Source of the DNA: Ruminococcus sp. UBA7013
GTDB taxonomy: Bacteria; Bacillota; Clostridia; Oscillospirales; Ruminococcaceae
DNA: 17,497 bases
Direction of reading: 5' to 3'
Assembly (NCBI GenBank): GCA_002449585.1
Contig: DJXD01000046.1
Location: 1-17,497, forward strand
Made by a program: the position numbers and the translations under genes. The notes under the pieces were generated by a model, which was not told where the DNA came from, searched no databases, and worked only from the letters and a program-made list of their open reading frames with translations. Below are positions 7,806 to 14,382 of the stretch, one piece after another (within the stretch, counting starts at the first letter, position 1; each line of letters opens with the position of its first letter).

Positions 7806-8576
7806 TTGGAGTATCTGAATTTTGCAGAATTCTATGATATTCTGACTAAAAATGTTGCTTATCCGGCACGTGCCAGAAAACTGCATACACTGATCCAGAA
7901 ATATCTCCGAACGGAAACAGATGGCAGATTATTACTTGATTTAGCCTGTGGGAGTGGATCTCTCAGCGAAGAAATGGCAAAATTAAATTATGATGTGATC
8001 GGCGTAGATGCTTCTCCGGCTATGCTCAATCAGGCCATGCAGAAAAAATTAAAAAGCAATCTGCCGATTCAGTATCTTTGTCAGGATATGAAACAGCTGG
8101 ATATGTTCGGAACAATTGATGTAACTGTCTGCATGCTGGATAGTCTCAATCATCTGGAGAATCTTGACGAAATACAGCAGGTTTTTGACAGGGTTTCCCT
8201 ATTTGCACAGCCTGGCGGCCTGTTTCTTTTTGATATGAATACACTTTACAAGCATCATGAAATCCTGAAAAATAAAATTTTTCTTTATGATACAGAACAG
8301 GTCTTTTGTACTTGGGAAAATCATCTGCATGGGGATACTGTTGAAATGCAGCTGACATTTTTCGCTCATGATGATGAACAGGATTGTTATTATCGTTCAG
8401 ATGAATTTATTAAAGAAACTGCATATGATAATTCTTTGATTGAGAATGCAATCCGGAAAGCAGGGCTTGTATTGCTCGCCGAGTTTGATGCTGATGCTGA
8501 TCTTGATGCACCAGAGCAATTTTCTCTTGTTTCAGATAAAACAGAACGGATTTTATTTGTCACACAGAAACCATAA
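7806..8576 (+). CDS. Class I SAM-dependent methyltransferase, substrate unknown
   Basis: This 256-residue protein has the Rossmann-type SAM-binding fold. Motif I is LLLDLACGSGSLS (residues 42-54), the acidic end of strand 2 is GVDAS (D68), and the strand 4 region VCMLDSLNHL (about 108-117) is typical of the family. After the fold, residues about 165-235 form a beta-rich insert (VEMQLTFFAHDD) common in small-molecule or uncharacterised Firmicute methyltransferases. It starts with TTG behind a good AGAAGGTG site at 7793-7800; no ATG fits better. It follows the secA hairpin and leads into a lipoprotein gene 10 bp downstream, so these genes probably share a transcript with hslO. The substrate cannot be read from the sequence. 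Confidence 0.88.
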   Translation: MEYLNFAEFYDILTKNVAYPARARKLHTLIQKYLRTETDGRLLLDLACGSGSLSEEMAKLNYDVIGVDASPAMLNQAMQKKLKSNLPIQYLCQDMKQLDMFGTIDVTVCMLDSLNHLENLDEIQQVFDRVSLFAQPGGLFLFDMNTLYKHHEILKNKIFLYDTEQVFCTWENHLHGDTVEMQLTFFAHDDEQDCYYRSDEFIKETAYDNSLIENAIRKAGLVLLAEFDADADLDAPEQFSLVSDKTERILFVTQKP

Positions 8577-8586
8577 GGAGACATAT

Positions 8587-9162
8587 ATGAATTCAAAAAA
8601 ATTATCTTTGATATTGATTTTCGGCTTTTTGTTTCTGACCGCTTGCGGAAGCAATCCACAATTAGAAAACAGCTCTGTTGAATCTGTCACGGAAGCAGTA
8701 ACAGAGCCTAATAGAACACCAGAAACAGAACCTGTCACCATCGCAGAATCAGAAATCCGTTCGGAAACTGCAATTTCTGATTTTTCTACCGTTGAAGGTT
8801 TTATTACAAATGATCCCAAATATTCCACTGACACACATCGTTATCAGATCTATATTCAGAAGGTCATGCTGACTGATCCGGACGGTGATCAGAAAACGGA
8901 AATCGTAGTCTGCGCCAAAACTAAAAATCTTCAAAAAGATCAGTTTAAATATGCTACGATTGCCGCCGTTGAAAGCTTCTATGACTGCTTCATGAATGAT
9001 AATATTCTTCAGGGAGCTAAAAAAACATGGTTTGATGGTGTGAATGAATATGCCGCAGAAGATATTATTTCTGCCTGTCTGGATCAATATTATGAAATCT
9101 ATGGGGATCAGGAAATGCAAATGTATCAGAAATATACCCTTGCTAATACGTTTGAGGACTGA
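8587..9162 (+). CDS. Lipoprotein of unknown function
   Basis: This 191-residue protein has a textbook type II signal: a short positive N-terminus (MNSKK), a hydrophobic core and a lipobox LTAC, with the lipidated cysteine at residue 20. A Glu/Thr/Ser-rich linker (about 21-65) is followed by a compact domain (about 66-191) with the segment TDPDGDQKTEIVV, which could bind a metal but is not a clear EF-hand. I do not recognise the domain. The frame is open 147 bp further upstream, but the true start is the ATG at 8587, because AAGGAG precedes it and the signal peptide begins there. That site overlaps the methyltransferase stop, and hslO follows 15 bp after this gene, so it belongs to the same operon. 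Confidence 0.88.
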   Translation: MNSKKLSLILIFGFLFLTACGSNPQLENSSVESVTEAVTEPNRTPETEPVTIAESEIRSETAISDFSTVEGFITNDPKYSTDTHRYQIYIQKVMLTDPDGDQKTEIVVCAKTKNLQKDQFKYATIAAVESFYDCFMNDNILQGAKKTWFDGVNEYAAEDIISACLDQYYEIYGDQEMQMYQKYTLANTFED

Positions 9163-9177
9163 AAGGAATTAAATTTT

Positions 9178-10047
9178 ATGAGTATTATTAAAAGAGCCAT
9201 CTCCGCAGATGGCTGTGTGGTGGCTTCTGCCATTGATGCCACTGATATGATCAATCAGATGGAAAAATTTCATCATCCGTCTGCTGTTGTGACTGCCGCC
9301 CTGGGACGGCTTGCCGTGGCCGCTTCCCTTATGGGATATGGTCAGAAAAATGAAGATGATAAATTAACTCTCCGCATTGATGGAGATGGTCAGATTGGCA
9401 GCATGATCGCCGTATCTGATAGCCATGGAAATGTAAAATGCTGTGCAGATCAGTATATTGTAGAAATCCCTCTCAATGCAAAAGGAAAGCTTGATGTTGG
9501 CGGAGCTGTCGGAAACGGAACACTTTCCGTGATCAAGGATTTAGGCCTGAAAGAGCCGTATGTTGGAACAATCCCATTAATATCCGGTGAAATCGCCGAG
9601 GATATTGCTAATTATTATGCATCCAGTGAACAGATTCCTACTGTGCTGAGTCTTGGTGTTCTGGTTGCACCGGATCTCACTGTGAAACATGCTGGCGGTT
9701 TTCTGATTCAGCTTCTGCCATTTGCCGGAGAGGAATGTATCCCGACACTGGAAAAAAATGTTGCTGAAATGCCAAGCATTACACAGATGCTTGAAAATGG
9801 CATGTCTGCTGAAAAAATTGCTCTGAATTGTCTTGCGGGACTTGATCCCAATCTGCTGGATGAAGCAGAAGCAAATTATGAATGCGATTGCAGTCGGGAA
9901 CGCACGGCCAAAGTATTAATCAGTTTGGGCAGGCAAGAATTGCAGAAACTTGCTGATACACAGGAAAGCATTGAAGTTTGCTGTCATTTCTGTGACCAGA
10001 AATATCAGTTTTCCCCTCAGGAAATTTTAGCCATGATAAAAAATTAA
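9178..10047 (+). CDS. hslO: Redox-regulated chaperone Hsp33
   Basis: Hsp33 is a cytoplasmic holdase. Zinc keeps it inactive when reduced; oxidation releases zinc, forms disulfides and activates it to protect unfolding proteins. The protein has 289 residues, the usual length. The N-terminal domain includes ALGRLAVAASLMG and DGDGQIG, followed by GGFLIQLLPFA near residue 178. The redox switch is intact: C236-x-C238 (ECDC) and C269-x2-C272 (CHFC). C268 sits beside the second pair. The ATG follows a GAAAGGA site overlapping the lipoprotein stop, with 10 bp spacing. This is the last gene of the unit, and a strong terminator follows. Confidence 0.97.
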   Translation: MSIIKRAISADGCVVASAIDATDMINQMEKFHHPSAVVTAALGRLAVAASLMGYGQKNEDDKLTLRIDGDGQIGSMIAVSDSHGNVKCCADQYIVEIPLNAKGKLDVGGAVGNGTLSVIKDLGLKEPYVGTIPLISGEIAEDIANYYASSEQIPTVLSLGVLVAPDLTVKHAGGFLIQLLPFAGEECIPTLEKNVAEMPSITQMLENGMSAEKIALNCLAGLDPNLLDEAEANYECDCSRERTAKVLISLGRQELQKLADTQESIEVCCHFCDQKYQFSPQEILAMIKN

Positions 10048-10053
10048 AAAAAG

Positions 10054-10094
10054 AACACACTTTCTGTTCTGCTTTTGCAGATGGAAAGTGTGTT
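10054..10094. terminator. Bidirectional terminator between hslO and the ABC operon
   Basis: AACACACTTTC (10054-10064) pairs with GAAAGTGTGTT (10084-10094). The loop contains a nested CTGC-TTTT-GCAG stem. On the plus strand the stem is followed by TTCTTAATTT; on the minus strand it is followed by TTCTTTTTTTAATTTTTT. It therefore ends both the plus-strand hslO unit and the convergent minus-strand ABC operon. Confidence 0.85.
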
Positions 10095-10102
10095 TTCTTA
10101 AT

Positions 10103-12013
10103 TTAATCTAATTCAAATGCACCAGTATATAACTGATAATAATGTCCTTTCAGTGCAATCAGTTCATCATGATTGCCTTTTTCAATAACTTTTCCATGAT
10201 CTAATACCATAATCAAATCTGAATTCCGGACAGTAGAAAGTCTATGTGCAATGACGAAAACCGTTCGGCCATGCATCAGCTTATCCATACCAGCGGAAAC
10301 AATGGCTTCTGTACGAGTATCAATAGAAGAAGTGGCTTCATCCAAAATCATAACAGGAGGATCAGCAACGGCCGCCCTTGCGATTGCGATCAGCTGACGC
10401 TGTCCCTGTGAAAGATTTGCACCATTTCCGGAAAGTTCTGTCTGATATCCATCAGGAAGACGAGTAATAAAATCATCTGCACCGGCAAGCTTTGCGGCGG
10501 CAATGCATTCTTCATCTGTGGCATCCAGTTTTCCATAGCGGATATTTTCGATGACTGAGCCTGTGAATAAATTTGTTTCCTGCAATACCAACCCAAGTGA
10601 ACGCCGGAGATCTGATTTCTTAATCTTGTTGATGTTGATGCCATCATAGCGGATTTTTCCATCTGCAATATCATAAAATCTATTGATCAGATTTGTGATT
10701 GTTGTTTTGCCTGCGCCAGTTGCGCCAACAAATGCAATTTTTTGTCCGGGCTTTGCATAAACGGAAACATCATGCAGAACCGTTTTTCCTTCTTCATAGG
10801 CAAAATCCACATCAACCATTCTGACATCTCCCTGCAATGGGGTATAAGTTACAGAGCCGTCTGCCTGATGGGGATGTTTCCAAGCCCATTTTCCTGTATG
10901 ATGTTTTGTTTCTTTTACAGAGCCATCTTCTGTGATTTCTGCATTTACCAGTGTTACATATCCTTCATCTGTTTCGGGTTCTTGATCCATCATGTCAAAA
11001 ATACGTTCTGCACCAGCCAGAGCCATGACAACAGAATTGATCTGCTGTGTGACCTGATTCACATTACCTGTAAACTGTTTTGTCATATTCAGAAAAGCGA
11101 CAACAATGCTGACATCCAGCACAGAGCCGGACAAGCTGTAATTGCTGACATGATTGAGTACCAGCACACCTCCGACAACGGCGATTAATACATAAAGAAT
11201 ATTGCCGATATTCATGACAATAGGCCCTAATGTATTGGCATAAGCGTTAGCTTTATAGCTATCCTGATATAATTGCTCATTGATTTCATCAAATTCTTGC
11301 TGACAGATTTTTTCATGATTAAATACTTTAACAACTTTCTGCCCGTTCATGATTTCTTGAATATAGCCCTCTGTGTCGCCTAAAGATTTTTGTTGACGGA
11401 TAAAATATTTTGCACTGCCGCCGCCCATAACTTTAGCGACAATCATCATCAGGATGACACCGCCAACGGTCAGAAGCGTCAGCCAGAAACTATAATACAG
11501 CATAATGAAAAATACTGCAATGACAACCGTTCCTGCTCTTAAAACCGTCGGGAGACCTTGGGAAATCAGCTGTCTGAGGGCATCAATATCATTAGTATAA
11601 TAACTCATGATATCACCATGTTTATGTGTATCAAAAAATCTGATCGGAAGATTCTGCATTTTTTTGAACATTGCTTGACGCATTTTATTCAGAAATCCTT
11701 GTGTGATCACGGCCATTAATTGAGAATAAAGCGTGATTGCTACTGTAGAAATCAGATACAGGATGATCAGAAATAGCATCATGGGAATGATTTGTTCACT
11801 GGCTTTGCTCCAGTTCCAATCTTTTGAAAGTGCCTGTGTAATGATTTTAATTACTTTCTGAATATACATATCTGGGATGGATGAGGCAATAGAAGAGAAA
11901 ATAATGCAGATGATTGTGACAGGTACTAATTTCGGATAGAATTCAAGCAACATTTTCATGAGACGGGAGAAAACGCCTTTCTTTGGCTTTTTGCTATAAA
12001 TCGGTTTTGGCAT
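10103..12013 (-). CDS. ABC exporter half-transporter, catalytic subunit of a heterodimer
   Basis: This 636-residue protein has a six-helix ABC exporter membrane domain (about 20-330) and an ATPase domain (about 395-630). The nucleotide site is catalytically complete: Walker A GATGAGKTT (430-438), Walker B VMILDE with E559, and switch H590 (VIAHR). Its signature is LSQGQ (534-538) instead of LSGGQ. A linker of about 50 residues (345-397) with the motif GKWAWKHPH lies between the two domains. It is translated from an ATG overlapping the upstream stop by one base (TAATG) with a GGAGG site, so the two subunits are coupled. Relatives include heterodimeric multidrug exporters such as TM287/288 and BmrCD. 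The substrate is unknown; the MarR neighbour suggests toxic small molecules. Confidence 0.93.
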   Translation of the reverse strand: MPKPIYSKKPKKGVFSRLMKMLLEFYPKLVPVTIICIIFSSIASSIPDMYIQKVIKIITQALSKDWNWSKASEQIIPMMLFLIILYLISTVAITLYSQLMAVITQGFLNKMRQAMFKKMQNLPIRFFDTHKHGDIMSYYTNDIDALRQLISQGLPTVLRAGTVVIAVFFIMLYYSFWLTLLTVGGVILMMIVAKVMGGGSAKYFIRQQKSLGDTEGYIQEIMNGQKVVKVFNHEKICQQEFDEINEQLYQDSYKANAYANTLGPIVMNIGNILYVLIAVVGGVLVLNHVSNYSLSGSVLDVSIVVAFLNMTKQFTGNVNQVTQQINSVVMALAGAERIFDMMDQEPETDEGYVTLVNAEITEDGSVKETKHHTGKWAWKHPHQADGSVTYTPLQGDVRMVDVDFAYEEGKTVLHDVSVYAKPGQKIAFVGATGAGKTTITNLINRFYDIADGKIRYDGININKIKKSDLRRSLGLVLQETNLFTGSVIENIRYGKLDATDEECIAAAKLAGADDFITRLPDGYQTELSGNGANLSQGQRQLIAIARAAVADPPVMILDEATSSIDTRTEAIVSAGMDKLMHGRTVFVIAHRLSTVRNSDLIMVLDHGKVIEKGNHDELIALKGHYYQLYTGAFELD

Positions 12014-13743
12014 TACTCCTCACCTCCATTTTTTTGTTGTTCATAAACTTCCTGATAAATCTTATTTGTCCGGAGCAGTCTCCAATGTGTTCCAATAGCA
12101 TTGATTTTTCCGTTATCCAGTACAATAATCTGGTCAGCATCTTCTACAGAAGAAATTCTCTGTGCAATGATAATTTTCGTTGTTTCAGGGATAAATTCTT
12201 TAAAGCCCTGCCGGATTAAAGCATCTGTTTTGGTATCAACTGCACTGGTAGAATCATCCAGAATCAGGATTTTTGGTTTTTTCAACAACGCTCTTGCAAT
12301 ACAAAGCCTTTGTTTCTGGCCGCCGGAAACATTTGTCCCGCCTTGTTCGATATGCGTATCATATTTATCTGGGAATGTCTGAATAAATTCATCTGCCTGA
12401 GCCAATTTACAGGCTTCTTCGATTTCTTCCTCTGTAGCGTCTGGATTTCCCCATCGAAGATTTTCTTTGATCGTTCCGGAAAACAGCACATTTTTCTGCA
12501 ATACCATAGCTACCGCATCACGCAGCACTTCTATGTCATATTGCCGGACATCTACGCCGCCCACTTTCACAGATCCCTCTGTAACATCATAAAGCCGAGG
12601 AATTAGCTGCACTAATGTTGATTTACTTGATCCAGTACCGCCAATAATGCCAATTGTCTGACCGGATCTGATATGCAGGCTAATATCTTCCAAAGCAAAT
12701 TTTTTTGCTTGTGCGGAATATTTAAAGCTGACGTTTTCGAAATCAATTGAACCATCTGTGACCATAGTCAAACTTTGTTCCGGATTATGAAGCGTTGGCT
12801 CTTCTTCCAATACTTCATAAATACGCTTCATAGATTCCATAGACATTGTCACCATGACATAAATCATTGACAGGAACATCAGAGCCATTAAAATCTGTAC
12901 ACCGTAAGTAATCATAGCAGAAATCTGGCCAATATCCACACTTTGATCTACAATAGCCATTCTTGACCCAACCAGCAGAATAAACACCATATCAAAATAC
13001 ATGCAGATCTGCATCAAAGGCGTATTCAGTGCAACAAGCTGTTCTGCTTTGGTAAAATCTTTTCTGATATCTTCCGCAGCTGTTCCGAATTTCTTTTTTT
13101 CATGCTCTTCCCGTGAAAAGCCTTTGACCACACGCATCGCTCTAACATTTTCTTCAATAGATTCATTCAGCTTGTCATATTTTTTAAATACCCTCCTGAA
13201 GGCTGGCATTGCATATTTCCCGATCAAAAATAATCCGATCAGAAGAAGCGGAATCACAATAACAAAGGCCATTGCTAATTTTCCGCCCATGTAAAAGGCC
13301 ATAACAGTGGAAAAAATAAACATTAGCGGACTTCTTAGCCCCATACGGATGATCATCATAAATGCCATTTGTAAATTTGTAATATCCGTAGTCATTCTAG
13401 TAACCAAAGAAGATGATGAAAATTTATCAATATTTTCAAATGAATACGTCTGGACTTTTTCAAACATGTCATGTCTGAGATTTTTAGAAAGTCCGGTTGC
13501 AGCTTTAGATGCTGTAAAACCAGCCGTACCGCCGCACATCATGGAAAGCAGTGCCATGATGGCCAGAATGATACCTGTCCGGAGTATTTGATTAATCTGT
13601 GCATCCTGCTGAATTTCATTGACCAGATTCGCTGTGATAAATGGCAGAAATGTTTCAATCACAGCTTCTCCCAAAATAAATAGCAATGTCAGGATGGCAG
13701 GGGTTTTATACTCCCTGAGACAGGAAAGCAGTCTTTTGAGCAT
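12013..13743 (-). CDS. ABC exporter half-transporter, degenerate subunit of a heterodimer
   Basis: This 576-residue protein has an exporter membrane domain (about 10-305) and an ATPase domain (about 332-570). Walker A is GGTGSSKST (368-376) and the signature is the standard VSGGQ (472-476). The catalytic glutamate after Walker B is Asp (LILDD, D497), and the switch histidine is Gln (IAQR, Q528). Its own site should thus hydrolyse ATP poorly, while its intact signature completes the partner's active site. This is the pattern of asymmetric heterodimeric exporters. It begins with ATG three bases after the marR stop, with an AAAGGA site inside the end of marR. The order marR, degenerate subunit, catalytic subunit suggests one drug- or metabolite-inducible operon. 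Confidence 0.93.
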   Translation of the reverse strand: MLKRLLSCLREYKTPAILTLLFILGEAVIETFLPFITANLVNEIQQDAQINQILRTGIILAIMALLSMMCGGTAGFTASKAATGLSKNLRHDMFEKVQTYSFENIDKFSSSSLVTRMTTDITNLQMAFMMIIRMGLRSPLMFIFSTVMAFYMGGKLAMAFVIVIPLLLIGLFLIGKYAMPAFRRVFKKYDKLNESIEENVRAMRVVKGFSREEHEKKKFGTAAEDIRKDFTKAEQLVALNTPLMQICMYFDMVFILLVGSRMAIVDQSVDIGQISAMITYGVQILMALMFLSMIYVMVTMSMESMKRIYEVLEEEPTLHNPEQSLTMVTDGSIDFENVSFKYSAQAKKFALEDISLHIRSGQTIGIIGGTGSSKSTLVQLIPRLYDVTEGSVKVGGVDVRQYDIEVLRDAVAMVLQKNVLFSGTIKENLRWGNPDATEEEIEEACKLAQADEFIQTFPDKYDTHIEQGGTNVSGGQKQRLCIARALLKKPKILILDDSTSAVDTKTDALIRQGFKEFIPETTKIIIAQRISSVEDADQIIVLDNGKINAIGTHWRLLRTNKIYQEVYEQQKNGGEE

Positions 13744-13746
13744 AAA

Positions 13747-14220
13747 TCATATTCCTTTCTTGTCATTTTGTTCACGTTTTCTCTGATGCATATGACAGAA
13801 ACATTGATGCAGGGCTTTTAGAGCCTGACAGAAATTTTCCTGTTCATCGGGGGGCATTTCCTCGAACATGCTTTGATAATAAGCGGCATCTTGTGACAGA
13901 AATCTGTCAATATATTCTCTGCCCTCCTGGGTTAGCTTCAGGCGAACAATCCGCCTGTCAGAAGGATCGGCAACCCGTTCGGCAAAACCGCATTCTGTAA
14001 GCCGATCCACGGTTTTAGTCACTTGTTGTTTTGGACTATGTGTAGATCTGGCAAGCTCGCTCATGGTCATGGTATCACCATGTTCCCGAAGCAGTTGAAT
14101 GCAATAATACATGCTAAGACTGACATGATCATCCAGCAATGTCTTAAACGGCTTATCAATCCAGTAATGCCACTGCGGCATTGTTGCAAGCAGAAGCTCC
14201 TGCATTTCAGAAGTTTTCAA
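13747..14220 (-). CDS. MarR-family transcriptional regulator
   Basis: This is a 157-residue winged-helix regulator of the MarR family, which bind DNA as dimers and often release it on binding phenolic or lipophilic ligands or on oxidation. The winged helix spans about 50-100: helix-turn-helix MTMSELARST...QQVTKTVDRL, then the wing DPSDRRIVRLKLT, a family hallmark. N- and C-terminal helices form the dimer interface. The C-terminus is rich in Cys and His (CQALKALHQCFCHMH, 131-145), so redox or metal sensing is possible but unproven. It starts with TTG behind a strong AGAGGTG site, with no competing ATG upstream. As first gene of the operon with the two ABC subunits, it most likely represses its own transcription and that of the exporter. 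Confidence 0.93.
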   Translation of the reverse strand: MKTSEMQELLLATMPQWHYWIDKPFKTLLDDHVSLSMYYCIQLLREHGDTMTMSELARSTHSPKQQVTKTVDRLTECGFAERVADPSDRRIVRLKLTQEGREYIDRFLSQDAAYYQSMFEEMPPDEQENFCQALKALHQCFCHMHQRKREQNDKKGI

Positions 14221-14231
14221 GATGATTCACC

Positions 14232-14246
14232 TCTTTTCAGAAAATT
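14232..14246. promoter_or_regulatory. CodY-box-like sequence over the marR ribosome binding site
   Basis: TCTTTTCAGAAAATT matches the known CodY consensus AATTTTCWGAAAATT at 13 of 15 positions; the mismatches are the first two bases. On the minus strand it lies in the marR leader just upstream of and touching the ribosome binding site, where a bound repressor could act as a roadblock. I cannot see whether this organism has CodY, and AT-rich leaders produce such matches by chance. Confidence 0.3.
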
Positions 14247-14283
14247 AATTCTCTTCTATGCATTGTCATCAGAAAAGAACTGT

Positions 14284-14310
14284 CATATTTAGTTTACTAT
14301 TTTCAATATG
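14284..14310. promoter_or_regulatory. Inverted repeat across the marR promoter (candidate MarR operator)
   Basis: CATATT and AATATG form 6-bp inverted arms 15 bp apart, spanning the -10 box and most of the spacer of the marR promoter. Its position fits autorepression by the adjacent MarR protein. The arms are AT-rich and short, and the centre is not symmetric, so support is modest. Confidence 0.33.
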
Positions 14311-14319
14311 ATTTGTCAA
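14291..14319 (-). promoter_or_regulatory. Promoter of the marR-ABC exporter operon
   Basis: Reading the minus strand, the -35 is TTGACA (14319-14314), the spacer is 17 bp and the -10 is TAAACT (14296-14291), a four-of-six match. Transcription should start near 14284, giving a leader of about 63 nt before the marR TTG. It lies just downstream of the terminator of the dockerin gene. Confidence 0.75.
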
Positions 14320-14352
14320 TAGAATTTCTGATTTTTGTGAAAGTATACAAAA

Positions 14353-14378
14353 AAGTCCCTGTTTTTAAACAGGGACTT
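14353..14378 (-). terminator. Intrinsic terminator of the dockerin protein gene
   Basis: AAGTCCCTGTTT (14353-14364) and AAACAGGGACTT (14367-14378) are perfect inverted repeats of 12 bp. On the minus strand the stem ends in a run of six T (TTTTTTGTATAC), and it starts five bases after the stop codon. This is a classic rho-independent terminator. Confidence 0.92.
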
Positions 14379-14382
14379 ATTG

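Noticed and set aside
8440..8586. N-terminal extension of the lipoprotein frame
   Set aside because: It overlaps the methyltransferase gene and would bury the signal peptide; the ATG at 8587 has a proper ribosome binding site and lipobox spacing.
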